From CAVQAH01 sp963784195 (GTDB taxonomy: Bacteria; Acidobacteriota; Vicinamibacteria; Vicinamibacterales; 2-12-FULL-66-21): a stretch of 64,000 bases of DNA. Positions 1 to 9,576 of the stretch are shown here, piece by piece. A model generated the notes under the pieces. The model searched no databases. It was not told where the DNA came from and saw nothing but the letters and a program-made list of their open reading frames with translations. Each line of letters starts with the position of its first letter. The stretch's first letter is position 1. The stretch covers positions 1-64,000 of the forward strand of contig CAWARA010000038.1 of assembly GCA_963784195.1 (NCBI GenBank), in the 5' to 3' direction. Made by a program: the position numbers and the translations under genes.

Positions 1-32
1 CCATCGTCATTCCAGCTCAGGCAGCGCGCCCT

Positions 33-515
33 TCACTGCCTTACCGGCATCAGCACGGCAACCGCCTTGCCACCATCGACGACCACCACGGGCTGCATGG
101 GTGCGGTCATGCGAAATCGCACTGACCGGGTCGGCAACGTGCGACGAAGGTAATTGATGTACGTGGCGTTCAACGCGATACCGCTGGGCGTGGTGTAGGT
201 TCGCCCGGTTGCCACCGCCGTGAGGTCGCTGAAGCTGCACTCGTCTTTGTGCGCCGCGTTGAGATAATCCTCCAGCACCTTCGAGGGAATTGTCCTGTCG
301 GGAACCTTTGCCGGCTTTGCGAGCGCGGCGTCGATTGCCAGACCCCCATCGGTGACGAACGTTCGGCCGTCGGTCAGGCGAACGGTGCCTTGCCACGTGG
401 GATCGCCCGACGTGCCTGGAGCCGTCGGTTTCATGGGCTTCTGCGATTGCGCAGATAGGACCTGGGCGGTCATCACAGCGACCGCCACTGCCGCTGCGGT
501 TGTAAGGTGACGCAT
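33..515 (-). CDS. Hypothetical secreted protein
   Basis: Not recognised. The 160-residue product starts MRHLTTAAAV and has a hydrophobic N-terminus ending near LSAQS, which looks like a signal peptide, so it is probably periplasmic. The rest is soluble with no motif I can name; Cys occurs once (KDECSF). The reading frame could extend upstream to 599, but the signal peptide argues for 515. There is no clear ribosome site, but TATACT (minus strand, 527-522) sits about 7 bases before the ATG, which would suit a leaderless transcript. It is divergent from the metallo-beta-lactamase gene that starts at 626. Confidence 0.6.
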   Translation of the reverse strand: MRHLTTAAAVAVAVMTAQVLSAQSQKPMKPTAPGTSGDPTWQGTVRLTDGRTFVTDGGLAIDAALAKPAKVPDRTIPSKVLEDYLNAAHKDECSFSDLTAVATGRTYTTPSGIALNATYINYLRRTLPTRSVRFRMTAPMQPVVVVDGGKAVAVLMPVRQ

Positions 516-625
516 GACGCGAGTATAGAACGTAGTCCTGCCGACCCCCAGCGCGGAACAATCCATCCCGTACGCCATCATGAAGGATCGGTCGGGCATC
601 GCTGCCGGCGCATATGGAGGGAACG

Positions 626-1456
626 ATGATCGTCAGGCTGCTTGGGACAGGGACGCCGATACCATCAGCCGATCGATTTGGATCGGCCATCCTCGTTGAG
701 GCGGATGAGCGGTTGCTGCTGTTCGACTGCGGCCGAGGCGCCACAATCCGCCTGCACCAGGTCCATGCGAGCGCCGTCTCCGGCGTCCAGACCGTGTTCC
801 TCACGCACCTGCACTCGGATCATGTCGTGGGCTTGCCGGATCTCTGGCTGACCGGCTGGGCTCTCGGGCGCCTGAACCCATTGCGCATCTCAGGGCCTGA
901 CGGCACGCCGGCCATGACGATGCACCTCTCCCAGGCATACGCCGCAGATGTCATCGCACGACAGGACCCGGCTGAAGGCCTCCCCTCTAGAGGGGCGGAG
1001 CTTCACGGCCGAGTCGTGGAGCCGGGAATCGTATACGCGGAAGGCGCCATCCGTGTCATCGCGTTTCTCGTCGACCACGGTCACGTCGCGCCGGCATTCG
1101 GATACCGGGTCGAGCATGCGGGTCGGTCCGTCGTGATCTCCGGCGACACGAAGTTCTCGGAGAGCCTGATCGCCGCGTCCTCCGGCGCCGACCTGATTCT
1201 CCACGCGGCATGGCTGCCTGAATCCAGGAACCCCACGCCTGCCGCTCTTCGCTCGATCGCGTCCGCCGAGGACGCCGGCCGGGTCTTCGCGCGGCTGAAG
1301 CCCAAGCTGGCGGTCGTCTACCACTATCTGGACGAGGCAGGTCTGGAAGCTGGTGTGCGGCGGTTCTATGACGGGCCATTCATCGTCGGCCACGACCGAC
1401 TGGTGGTCGAGCTCGACGACACGATCAGGTGGCGCGTCGACGGTGCACCCGCTTGA
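626..1456 (+). CDS. MBL-fold metallo-hydrolase (RNase Z-like)
   Basis: A 276-residue metallo-beta-lactamase fold hydrolase. The metal motif HLHSDH lies near residues 65-70, and a second acidic/His strand (SGDTKFSE near 170) and a late His (VYHYLDE) complete the usual zinc-ligand pattern. The N-terminus MIVRLLGTGTP is typical of the RNase Z/arylsulfatase-like branch. The ATG at 626 is preferred over 614 because GGAGGGA precedes it at the right distance. No signal peptide, so cytoplasmic. The substrate cannot be told from sequence: tRNA 3' processing is possible, but many paralogues are generic phosphodiesterases. It converges with the GH35-like gene, leaving 34 bases between them. Confidence 0.85.
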   Translation: MIVRLLGTGTPIPSADRFGSAILVEADERLLLFDCGRGATIRLHQVHASAVSGVQTVFLTHLHSDHVVGLPDLWLTGWALGRLNPLRISGPDGTPAMTMHLSQAYAADVIARQDPAEGLPSRGAELHGRVVEPGIVYAEGAIRVIAFLVDHGHVAPAFGYRVEHAGRSVVISGDTKFSESLIAASSGADLILHAAWLPESRNPTPAALRSIASAEDAGRVFARLKPKLAVVYHYLDEAGLEAGVRRFYDGPFIVGHDRLVVELDDTIRWRVDGAPA

Positions 1457-1490
1457 AGTCGCCGGAACGTGCGCAGGCGACGCCGGTGTG

Positions 1491-3146
1491 TCACCGGTAT
1501 CGATAGAGCTTTATTCGTTGGATGGACATTCGGCCGGGCACGAGTCGCAGGTGGCGCCCTTGATGGGTCTCGTCACCGTTCAGCCAGCGCACGTTCTGCC
1601 ATTTGCTGTTTGCATACGAGCCCTCTTCGACATTGAGAATTCCCGTCTGCCAGCCGGGCTCGGTGGCAGCGAACGTCACCGTCACACCGATCCCCGCGAA
1701 CAGGAACTCGTCGGCAGCTGTCGCGATCACCAGCCCACCGGCCGGCCACGCCACCGTCGCTCCGGGCGCGGCGGGGCCGGCCGCACCGTCGGCAAGCGAC
1801 GGCGGCGAGCTGCGCTCGAAACTGATCGACAGTGTGTAGCCGTTCAACCGGATCTGTTGCGGTTGCCGATTGTCGGGATGTTCCTGGATGAGCCCGGCCA
1901 TCGTGCCGCGTCCCTGGTGCTCGAGGATCAGGGGCGTGAGCTGGTCAACCAGCTCGTAGCTGCGCGCCAGCAGGCCAGCCCCCGGTTCGCCGATCGACTC
2001 GATGGCGAACGGCGAAAAGCCGATGGCGTCGTGCTCGCCGAAGGCGTAAAGGGCATTGACGGCGGCATCGGGATTCCGCAGAGCCTCGGGAATGAAGAGC
2101 GGATTGCCGCCGCGGACGTACCGACGCGTCCATTCGACGAAGGTCGGGAAATAGATATCCGGCGCGATGAAATCGATGGCCGGCGCTCCCGCGCGCCACA
2201 CGTCGATCAGATGCGGCAACGGACCGGCGCTCGGATACTGTCCGGGCTTGTAGCCAGGACGGATCAGCGCGGCGTTGACGAACATCGGCAGCGGATACTC
2301 GGCCTTGCCGGCAGCCGTGACGTGTTGCGTGAACCGGGCGAAGTGCCACGCCATGAACAGTTCTTCGGCGGCCGCGCTGTTGCCGAACACCTCGGCCCAC
2401 GTGCCGGCTCGCTTTCCGCCTCCCGCCTGCCACAGCTCGCGCAGCTCGGGCGTCAGCGATTCGGCATGCTTGACGAGATACGCCATCAGCTCGCTCGGAA
2501 CCGCGGACGCGAAGGCTTTCCTCGCGTCTTCGCTGTGGTCGCGCGCGTCGGGGATCATGCCGATTTCGTTTTCGACCTGCACCATCACGACCGTGTGCGC
2601 CTCGCCGTCGATGGCTTTCAAATGCTTCATCAGCGCCGCAAACGCGCGCGCGTCGCTGTCGCGGTTCGCGGCGGAGAAGGGCGAGAGAATCTCGACGCTG
2701 CGGCCGCTTGCATCGACGCTGCGCGGAAACCGGCGCTGGTCCTTCTTCACCCAGGCCGGCGCGTAACACGACATGCTGTTCTTCCACGTGCCAAACCAGA
2801 GCAGGACGAGCTTCAGGTCGCGTTTACGCGCCTCGGCGACGAGGCCATCCACCAGCGTGAAATCGAATCTGCCTTCCTCAGGTTCGAGAAGCTCCCAGTA
2901 GACGGGCGCCAGGATCGTATTCAGGCGCAGGGCGCGAAATCGCTCCCAGTGCGGCGCGAGGTATTCGAGATTCGACGCCGAGGAGTTGCCGAGTTCGCCG
3001 CCGCGGATCAGGAACGGACGCCCGGAGACGACGAGTTGCGTCGTGCCGTTCTCGGTCCGGAGGTGCGGGAGCGATGGCGATTGGGCGGTCAGCAGGAGAC
3101 CGCCGATGCTGAGTGCGGCCGCGACCGTGAGGCAGCGCCGTTTCAC
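1491..3146 (-). CDS. GH35-like beta-galactosidase with DUF5597-type C-terminus
   Basis: Secreted glycoside hydrolase, about 551 residues. The GTG at 3146 is chosen because AAAGGAG lies 8 bases upstream, and it gives a clean signal peptide (KRRCLTVAAALS...LLLTAQS). The N-terminal half is a GH35/GH42-like TIM barrel: YWELLEPEEGRFDF, then VQVENEIG carrying the likely acid/base Glu, and FIPEAL carrying the likely nucleophile Glu. The C-terminal beta domain resembles DUF5597 of putative beta-galactosidases. It is the last gene of a minus-strand operon after xylA and uxaC (56-base gap), so it probably trims galactosyl or arabinosyl decorations from hemicellulose. Substrate is inferred, not seen. 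Confidence 0.8.
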   Translation of the reverse strand: MKRRCLTVAAALSIGGLLLTAQSPSLPHLRTENGTTQLVVSGRPFLIRGGELGNSSASNLEYLAPHWERFRALRLNTILAPVYWELLEPEEGRFDFTLVDGLVAEARKRDLKLVLLWFGTWKNSMSCYAPAWVKKDQRRFPRSVDASGRSVEILSPFSAANRDSDARAFAALMKHLKAIDGEAHTVVMVQVENEIGMIPDARDHSEDARKAFASAVPSELMAYLVKHAESLTPELRELWQAGGGKRAGTWAEVFGNSAAAEELFMAWHFARFTQHVTAAGKAEYPLPMFVNAALIRPGYKPGQYPSAGPLPHLIDVWRAGAPAIDFIAPDIYFPTFVEWTRRYVRGGNPLFIPEALRNPDAAVNALYAFGEHDAIGFSPFAIESIGEPGAGLLARSYELVDQLTPLILEHQGRGTMAGLIQEHPDNRQPQQIRLNGYTLSISFERSSPPSLADGAAGPAAPGATVAWPAGGLVIATAADEFLFAGIGVTVTFAATEPGWQTGILNVEEGSYANSKWQNVRWLNGDETHQGRHLRLVPGRMSIQRIKLYRYR

Positions 3147-3201
3147 GACGTGGGCTCCTTTCATCGCTGACTTGATCGGGGACCAGCGGTGCGCGGCGCC
3201 A

Positions 3202-4689
3202 TCAGGCTCCCGGCTCGAGCGCCGCGGCCTCGCGCCCGAGCGCGAACCCGAAATAGTCACGCGCGTTGAAGAAGCAGATCTGCTGGACGAGTGGCCCCAG
3301 CAGCTCGCGATCGTCGGGAACCAGCCCGCGCCGGACGTCCTCTCCAAGCAGATTGCACAACAGCCGCCGGAAGTACTCGTGCCGGGAGTACGACAGGACG
3401 CTGCGCGAATCGGCCACCATCCCCACGAAACGCGCGAGCAGTCCGGTGTTGGACAGGGCGTCGATCTGCGCCGTCATGCCCTGCACGTGATCGAGGAACC
3501 ACCACGCGGCGCCGAGCTGCAGCTTGCCGGGCACCGTGCCATCCTGGAAGCTGCCAAGAACGGTCGCGAACAGCTCGTTGTCGCCCGGGTTGCTGTTGTA
3601 GAGGATCGTCTTCGCGAGCTGGTTCGTCGAGTCCAGTCGATCGAGGAAGCGTGCGAGCGGCAGCGCCTGTGCGGCATCGCCAATCGAATCGAAGCCAGCG
3701 TTCTGGCCGAGCAGACGGCCCTGGCGCGAGTTGGTGCCGCGCAGCGCGCCGAGATGGAACTGCTGCACCCAGCGGCGCTCGTGGTTGAACACCGACAGGT
3801 GGAACAGCAGCGCCGACTTCAGGCGGCGTGCGTGGTCGAGGTCCAGCGGCTTTCCGCTTCGCAGACGATCGAAATCATCGTCCACCTCGCTGTCCTGCCA
3901 CGCGTCGGCAAGGATCGTATCGAGGCCGACATCCGAGGCACGGCACCCGAGCTCGTTGAACGCATCGAAGCGTACGTGCAGCGCGTCGAGCAGCGACGAC
4001 AGGCGGCCGCCAACGGCGCGGCCCGAAGCCGTCTCCAGCCGCGCGACCCACGCGTTGAACGCCACGGGATCCTCGACGGCCAGAATCTGGTCCGACCGCC
4101 ATGTCGGATAGACGCGCGTGTCGCGCTCCGGACAGGCCGCCAGCTTCCGGTGCCACTCGAGTGTGTCGGCGGGATCGTCGCTGGTGCAGACGACGGCGAC
4201 ACGGAATCTGCGCAGCATGCCGAGGATCGTGAACCCGTCTTCGCGCAGCCGCTCGTTGCAGCGGTCGAAGATCGCGCGGCTCGTCGCCGGCGACAGCTGC
4301 GCGTCGATCCCGAACGCTCGCCGCAGCTCCAGATGTGTCCAGTGATAGAGCGGGTTCCGCAAGGTGTCGGGCACCGTTCGCGCCCACGCTTCGAAACGTT
4401 CCCAGTCGGAGGCGTCGCCGGTGATGTACTGCTCCGGCACGCCGTTGGCCCGCATCGCCCGCCACTTGTAGTGATCGCCGTCGAGCCAGAGTTCGGTCAT
4501 CGAGCGAAACCGGTGGTCCGCGGCGAGCTGTTCGGGCGCGAGATGCGAGTGGAAATCGATGATCGGCAGCGGCTCGGCGAACTGGTGATAGAGATCGCTG
4601 GCGACGCGGCTTTCGAGCAGGAACTCGTCGTCCATGAATGGCCGTCCGGCCGGCGGGCGAGCGATCGCCATGCGGTCGCGGGACGTCAT
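3202..4689 (-). CDS. uxaC: Glucuronate isomerase UxaC
   Basis: Converts D-glucuronate to D-fructuronate (or galacturonate to tagaturonate) in the cytoplasm. At 495 residues it is the usual family length. Visible hallmarks are the metal-binding IIDFHSHL near residue 43, the WTHLELRR segment, CTSDDPADT, and the SVLSYSRHEYFRR motif near the C-terminus. The ATG at 4689 overlaps the xylA stop as ATGA, so the two are translationally coupled; a later ATG at 4635 (MDDEF) is possible. Next to alpha-glucuronidases and ManD, its substrate is probably glucuronate freed from glucuronoxylan. Confidence 0.95.
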   Translation of the reverse strand: MTSRDRMAIARPPAGRPFMDDEFLLESRVASDLYHQFAEPLPIIDFHSHLAPEQLAADHRFRSMTELWLDGDHYKWRAMRANGVPEQYITGDASDWERFEAWARTVPDTLRNPLYHWTHLELRRAFGIDAQLSPATSRAIFDRCNERLREDGFTILGMLRRFRVAVVCTSDDPADTLEWHRKLAACPERDTRVYPTWRSDQILAVEDPVAFNAWVARLETASGRAVGGRLSSLLDALHVRFDAFNELGCRASDVGLDTILADAWQDSEVDDDFDRLRSGKPLDLDHARRLKSALLFHLSVFNHERRWVQQFHLGALRGTNSRQGRLLGQNAGFDSIGDAAQALPLARFLDRLDSTNQLAKTILYNSNPGDNELFATVLGSFQDGTVPGKLQLGAAWWFLDHVQGMTAQIDALSNTGLLARFVGMVADSRSVLSYSRHEYFRRLLCNLLGEDVRRGLVPDDRELLGPLVQQICFFNARDYFGFALGREAAALEPGA

Positions 4690-5855
4690 CCGCGCACTCC
4701 AAGCAGCCGCTCGATGGTGAGCTGGTCGAGCCGTTCGTAGGCCAGCCCCCGCGAGCCCAGCGCGGCGCGATCGAACGACTCCGCCTTCAGGGCGGCCGCG
4801 CGGGCGCCAGTGTATCGCTCGGACGCCACGCCGCCGGCGGCGGACGCGGCAATCTCTTCGATCAGCGACCGGATCTCGCGGTCGGCATTCCACTCCCGGG
4901 CGCGCTCCTTCAGCAGGAGGTACGTCCGCATGCACCCGCGCGCGAACGCGCGCACCCCTTCCATGTCCTCGCTCCGATATGCATGCGCATCGAAATGGCG
5001 GCTGCCGGCATAGCCCACGTCCTCGAGGAACTTGACGAGGAAGAACGCCTGTTTGAGCGATTGCGAACCAAAGCGGTAGTCTTGATCGAAACGGCCGAAT
5101 ACCTGGTCGTTCAGATCGATGTGAAACAGCTTGCCCGCGTCCCACGCCTGCGCGATAGCGTGGAGGAAGTTGAGACCGGCCATGTGTTCGTGGGCGACCT
5201 CGGGGTTCACGCCGACCATTTCCGGGTGATCGAGCGTCGCGATGAACCCGAGCATCGCGCCCGTCGTCGGCAAATAGAGATCGCCCCGCGGTTCGTTCGG
5301 CTTCGCCTCGAGCGCGAACACCATGTCGTACCGCTGATCGCGGACATATTCGGTCAGGAAGTTGATGGCGTCACGAAATCGTTTCAGCGCATCGACCGGA
5401 TTCCGGCAGGCGTCGGTTTCGACGCCCTCGCGGCCGCCCCAGAACACATAGATTCGAGCCCCCAGCTCCACGCCGAGGTCGATGCCGCGCATCGTCTTCT
5501 GCAACGCATAGTCGCGGACCCTCGCGTCGTTGGCGGTGAACGCGCCGTCCTTGAACGCGGGATCCGAGAACAGGTTGGTGGTCGCCATCGGCACGGCGAG
5601 CCCGGTATCCGCCAGCGCCTTCTTGAATTCGCGTACGATCCGGTCGCGATCCGACGAGGTCGCGTCGATGGGCACGAGATCGTTGTCGTGAAGGTTGACG
5701 CCCATCGCCCCGACGTCGGCAAGCAGATGCACGATATCGACGGGGGTGGGTCGCGCACGCACCGGCTCGCCGAACGGGTCACGGCCGGGGTTGCCGACCG
5801 TCCACAGTCCGAACGTGAATCTGTGCTCCGGGCGCGGCGCGTAGGGGTCGGTCAT
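4686..5855 (-). CDS. xylA: Xylose isomerase
   Basis: Converts D-xylose to D-xylulose. The 389-residue length and sequence fit the short actinobacterial-type (class I) enzyme: FTFGLWTVGNPGRDPFG at the N-terminus, VNLHDNDLVP with the catalytic His, YVFWGGREG, ALEAKPNEPRGD with metal-binding Glu and Asp, and FHIDLNDQ. GGAGG lies about 7 bases before the ATG. It is first in the xylA-uxaC-GH35 operon and divergent from the GH67 operon across a palindrome that overlaps its predicted -10. No xylulokinase is present in the window. Confidence 0.96.
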   Translation of the reverse strand: MTDPYAPRPEHRFTFGLWTVGNPGRDPFGEPVRARPTPVDIVHLLADVGAMGVNLHDNDLVPIDATSSDRDRIVREFKKALADTGLAVPMATTNLFSDPAFKDGAFTANDARVRDYALQKTMRGIDLGVELGARIYVFWGGREGVETDACRNPVDALKRFRDAINFLTEYVRDQRYDMVFALEAKPNEPRGDLYLPTTGAMLGFIATLDHPEMVGVNPEVAHEHMAGLNFLHAIAQAWDAGKLFHIDLNDQVFGRFDQDYRFGSQSLKQAFFLVKFLEDVGYAGSRHFDAHAYRSEDMEGVRAFARGCMRTYLLLKERAREWNADREIRSLIEEIAASAAGGVASERYTGARAAALKAESFDRAALGSRGLAYERLDQLTIERLLGVRG

Positions 5856-5919
5856 CAGGGGCCTCCGCGCGGAACCCAGGAGAGCCCGGTGGGCGCGGCC
5901 TCGTGGTGACGCAGCGGTG

Positions 5920-5944
5920 GTATAGTTCTCGGCCAGAACTATAC
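5920..5944. promoter_or_regulatory. Perfect palindromic operator candidate
   Basis: Two 10-base arms, GTATAGTTCT and AGAACTATAC, are exact reverse complements separated by CGGCC. The site lies between the divergent xylA-uxaC and GH67-transporter-GH10-GH3 operons and covers the predicted -10 of the minus-strand promoter, as expected for a repressor site. The cognate regulator is unknown; the ROK regulator at 22923 is one candidate. Confidence 0.65.
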
Positions 5945-5967
5945 GTGCTCGGGTTGCCGGTGGTCAA
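5938..5967 (-). promoter_or_regulatory. Predicted sigma70-like promoter of xylA-uxaC
   Basis: Reading the minus strand, TTGACC (5967-5962) is followed after 18 bases by TATAGT (5943-5938). The -10 is inside the palindrome. This is a prediction from consensus only. Confidence 0.5.
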
Positions 5968-6052
5968 CTCCACATTGAGGTTGCCACTCCAGTCATGACG
6001 ATGGTCGGCTTGCGCTGACGATTTTGTTGTTGACTCGAACGATATCGAAACC

Positions 6053-8176
6053 ATGAAAACGATGCTGGTGGCAGTGGCACTGGCGACCCTGCAGGCCGCT
6101 GATGTCCGGGCCGAGAGCGGCTCCCAGCTCTGGCTTCGGTACGTCGCAATAGACGACGTGCCGCTGAGCGAGACCTATCGGCAACGCGTCAGCACGCTGG
6201 TGGTCCCCGGCGACTCTCCGACCGCGCGGCTCACGGTCGCCGAATTGAAACGTGGTTTGGGCGGACTGCTGGGCGTCGACGTCACGGTTGCCCATTCCGT
6301 CGATCGCGACGGCGCCATCCTGGTCGCCACGCCGGCTGGCTCACCGGCAGTCGCCAGCCTCGGATGGGCGGCCGATCTGGCGCACGTTGGCACCGAGGGC
6401 TACCTCATTCGCACCGCGCGGGTGAATCGGCACGAAGTGACGGTGATCGCGTCGATGAGCGACGTTGGCGCGCTTCGCGGGGCCTATCACTTTCTGCGTC
6501 TGGTGCAAACGCGACGCCCCATCGCAACCCTGAACATCGTCGAGCGGCCGCGCATGGATCGCCGGTTGCTGAATCACTGGGACAACCTCGATGGGAGCAT
6601 CGAGCGCGGCTATGCAGGCACGTCGCTGTGGAAATGGGACGAGTTGCCGGCACGCATCGACCCCAGAGTGGAGGATTACGCACGCGCCAACGCCTCGCTT
6701 GGCATCAACGGCGTCGTCCTCAACAACGTCAACGCGAACCCGTCGATCCTGACGACGGCGTATCTGCAGAAGTGCGCGGCCCTGGCGCGCGTGCTTCGGC
6801 CGTATGGCATTCGCGTCTATCTCTCCGTCAACTTCGCTGCGCCGAAGGTGCTGGGCGGCCTGCCCACTGCGGATCCGCTCGATGCCGGCGTGGCGCGATG
6901 GTGGCGCGAGAAGGCGGCCGAGATCTATGGTCTCATCCCCGACTTCGGCGGCTTCCTCGTGAAAGCGAACAGCGAGGGACAGCCCGGTCCGCAGGACTAC
7001 GGCCGCACCCACGCGGAAGGCGCCAACGTGCTGGCCGACGCGCTCGCACCGCATGGCGGCATCGTGATGTGGCGCGCGTTCGTCTACTCCGCCGACGTCG
7101 ATCCGGATCGCATCAAGCGCGCGTATCTCGAGTTCGTGCCGCTCGACGGCCGGTTCCGCGACAACGTGATCGTCCAGGTCAAGAACGGCCCGCTGGATTT
7201 TCAGCCGCGCGAGCCCTTCAGCCCGCTCTTCGGCGCAACGCCGCGCACGCCGCTGATGGCGGAGCTGCAGATCACGCAGGAGTATCTCGGCCACTCGGTG
7301 CACCTGGTGTACCTGGCGCCTATGTGGAAAGAGGTGCTCGACTCCGACACCTTTGCCGCAGGCCCCGGCTCCCATGTGACGAAGGTGATTGATGGGACCC
7401 TTCACGGCCATCGGCTGAACGGGATTGCCGGTGTGGCCAATACCGGGAGCGACGTGAACTGGACTGGCCATGACTTCGCGCAGGCGAACTGGTACGCCTA
7501 CGGACGTCTCGCGTGGAACCCCGATCTGGGTGCAGCCGAGATCGCCGACGAGTGGATCACGATGACGTGGGGGCACTCGGCCACCGTCTGGTCGACGATC
7601 CGATCGCTGATGCTCGAGTCACACGAGATCTACGTCGATTACACGATGCCGCTCGGCCTGCATCACCTGATCGGCGGTGACCACTACGCGCCCATGCCGG
7701 AAAACCCGGATCCGCGCCGGGCCGATTGGTCGGCGATCTACTACCACCGTGCGGATGGCGCCGGTATCGGGTTCGATCGCACGCGCAAGGGCAGCGGCGC
7801 CGTCGACCAGTACCGGCCGCCATGGCGCGAGCAATTCAACGATCCGGCGACGTGCCCCGAGAAGTATCTGCTCTGGTTTCATCGCCTGCCATGGGACTAC
7901 CGGCTCGCGTCGGGCTGGACGCTCTGGGAGGAGCTGGTCCGCCGCTACCACGCGGGCGCGGAAGGAGCCCGGGCCATGCTGTCGCGCTGGCAGACGCTCC
8001 GCGGGCAGGTGGACGACGAGCGTTATCGCGCAGTGCTCGCGAAGCTGCAACGTCAGGCAGAGGACGCCGCGGCATGGCGGGACAAGTGCCTCAAGTACTT
8101 CCAGCAATTCAGCAAACGGCCGCTGTCGATCAGGCCCGCCCTGAGCAAGCAGAGCGAGTCGAAGGGGCACCAATGA
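6053..8176 (+). CDS. aguA: GH67 alpha-glucuronidase
   Basis: Removes (4-O-methyl)glucuronic acid from the non-reducing end of xylo-oligosaccharides. The 707 residues match the family. Visible are GYHFLRLVQT-like substrate-domain text near residue 150, the acid/base region GGFLVKANSEGQPGP (Glu near 311), the base pair region QVKNGPLDFQPREP, and a C-terminal helical domain starting near DVNWTGHDFAQANWYAYGRLAW. The N-terminus is hydrophobic (MLVAVALATLQAADVRA), so it may be exported, unlike many cytoplasmic GH67 enzymes. It heads a plus operon and overlaps the transporter start as ATGA. It likely feeds glucuronate to UxaC. Confidence 0.95.
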   Translation: MKTMLVAVALATLQAADVRAESGSQLWLRYVAIDDVPLSETYRQRVSTLVVPGDSPTARLTVAELKRGLGGLLGVDVTVAHSVDRDGAILVATPAGSPAVASLGWAADLAHVGTEGYLIRTARVNRHEVTVIASMSDVGALRGAYHFLRLVQTRRPIATLNIVERPRMDRRLLNHWDNLDGSIERGYAGTSLWKWDELPARIDPRVEDYARANASLGINGVVLNNVNANPSILTTAYLQKCAALARVLRPYGIRVYLSVNFAAPKVLGGLPTADPLDAGVARWWREKAAEIYGLIPDFGGFLVKANSEGQPGPQDYGRTHAEGANVLADALAPHGGIVMWRAFVYSADVDPDRIKRAYLEFVPLDGRFRDNVIVQVKNGPLDFQPREPFSPLFGATPRTPLMAELQITQEYLGHSVHLVYLAPMWKEVLDSDTFAAGPGSHVTKVIDGTLHGHRLNGIAGVANTGSDVNWTGHDFAQANWYAYGRLAWNPDLGAAEIADEWITMTWGHSATVWSTIRSLMLESHEIYVDYTMPLGLHHLIGGDHYAPMPENPDPRRADWSAIYYHRADGAGIGFDRTRKGSGAVDQYRPPWREQFNDPATCPEKYLLWFHRLPWDYRLASGWTLWEELVRRYHAGAEGARAMLSRWQTLRGQVDDERYRAVLAKLQRQAEDAAAWRDKCLKYFQQFSKRPLSIRPALSKQSESKGHQ

Positions 8177-9567
8177 ATCAGCCGGCAACGAGAGCGTCGG
8201 AGAAGCTGTCGGTCGTCGAGAAGATCGGCTACGGCCTCGGCGACACCGCTGCGAACTTCATCTTTCAAACGATGGTGATGTTCCAGCTGGCGTTCTATAC
8301 CGATACCTTCGGGATCACGGCGGCGGCGGCCGGAACGTTGCTCGTGGTGGTGCGCGTCTTCGACGCCGCGTTCGATCCGGTGATGGGCGTGGTGGCCGAC
8401 CGGACGAATACGCGATGGGGCAAATTCCGGCCGTGGGTGCTGTGGACCGCCGTGCCGTTCGGCATCATGGGTTTTCTGACCTTCGTCACGCCCGATCTCA
8501 GCCCCGCAGGGAAGCTCGCTTACGCGTACGTCACGTACATCCTTCTGATGGCCGTGTACTCGGCCAACAACCTTCCGTACTCGGCCCTATCAGGCGTGAT
8601 CACCGGCGACCTGGGCGAGCGGACCAGCCTGTCGTCGTACCGCTTCGTGTGCGCGATGATCGCGCAGCTCGTCATCCACGGCCTCGCCCTGCCGATGGTC
8701 CATTACTTCGGTCAGGGCGACAGCGCGAAGGGCTATCAATACACGATCGGCATCTTCTCCGCGCTGGCCGTGGTGCTGTTCTTCATCACCTTTGCGACGA
8801 CGACCGAGCGCATCCGGCCCGCGCCGGATCAGACCGCATCGATTCGGCAGCACTTCGCGGACCTTGGAAAAAACGGCCCGTGGCTCGCGATGTTCGTGCT
8901 GACCTTCATCCTGTTCATCACGCTGTCGATGCGGGGAAGTGTCGTTCTCTACTACTTCAAATACTACGTGGGCCGTGAGGACCTGTTCAGCGCGTTCAAC
9001 GTGCTCGGCACGACGGCGACGATTATCGGGATCTTCTTCTCCAAGGGGCTGGCGATGCGCTACGGCAAGCGTGCGGTGTTCATCGCCGGGCTCGCCGGGA
9101 CCGCCGTGTTTGCGTTGGCCTTCCTGCCGCTGTCGCCGGGCGCCGTAGGCTGGATGTTCACGGCCGAGATCCTCAGGCAGTTCGTGTACGGGTTCACCAT
9201 CCCGTTGTTGTGGGCGATGATGGCCGACGTCGCGGACTACTCGGAGTGGCGTAACCGGCGGCGGGCCACGGGAATTGTCTTCTCGGCGATCGTCTTCGCG
9301 CTGAAGGCGGGACTGGGGTTCGGCGGCGCAATCACCGGCTACCTGCTCGCCATCTACGGATACGTGCCGAACGTGACCCAGTCGGCCTCGGCGCTCGATG
9401 GCATACGCTGGACGATGAGCGTGTTCCCGGCGATTGGATTCGCGCTGTGTGCGGGCTGCCTGTTGTTCTACAGCATCGACAAGGCGGCGGAGATTCGAAT
9501 CACGCAGGAGCTCGGCGAACGCCGGAAGCTCTACGCGGCACCGGGCCGCGAGCTGGCGGCGCCGTAA
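8173..9567 (+). CDS. GPH-family sugar:cation symporter (xyloside type)
   Basis: MFS-fold glycoside-pentoside-hexuronide symporter of the inner membrane, 464 residues and about 12 membrane helices. Hallmarks are the N-terminal KIGYGLGDTAANFIF, the loop DPVMGVVADRTNTRWGKFRPW, and NLPYSALSGVITGDLGERTSLSSYR. The ATG at 8173 overlaps the GH67 stop (ATGA); longer in-frame extensions upstream lie inside GH67 and are rejected. From position in the operon it probably imports xylo-oligosaccharides, aldouronates or xylose. The exact substrate is inferred. Confidence 0.93.
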   Translation: MNQPATRASEKLSVVEKIGYGLGDTAANFIFQTMVMFQLAFYTDTFGITAAAAGTLLVVVRVFDAAFDPVMGVVADRTNTRWGKFRPWVLWTAVPFGIMGFLTFVTPDLSPAGKLAYAYVTYILLMAVYSANNLPYSALSGVITGDLGERTSLSSYRFVCAMIAQLVIHGLALPMVHYFGQGDSAKGYQYTIGIFSALAVVLFFITFATTTERIRPAPDQTASIRQHFADLGKNGPWLAMFVLTFILFITLSMRGSVVLYYFKYYVGREDLFSAFNVLGTTATIIGIFFSKGLAMRYGKRAVFIAGLAGTAVFALAFLPLSPGAVGWMFTAEILRQFVYGFTIPLLWAMMADVADYSEWRNRRRATGIVFSAIVFALKAGLGFGGAITGYLLAIYGYVPNVTQSASALDGIRWTMSVFPAIGFALCAGCLLFYSIDKAAEIRITQELGERRKLYAAPGRELAAP

Positions 9568-9576
9568 GGCTCGACC

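Larger units (their letters stand above)
5856..6052. other. Divergent intergenic control region of the xylan operons
   Basis: About 197 bases between xylA (minus) and the GH67 gene (plus). It holds the perfect palindrome at 5920-5944 and a good minus-strand promoter. For the plus operon I see no equally convincing -35/-10 pair, and only a weak ribosome site before its ATG. No small gene is evident. Confidence 0.7.

Noticed and set aside
1353..3170. 605-residue plus-strand ORF opposite the GH35-like gene
   Set aside because: Low-complexity antisense composition; the minus strand has signal peptide, barrel motifs and a ribosome site.
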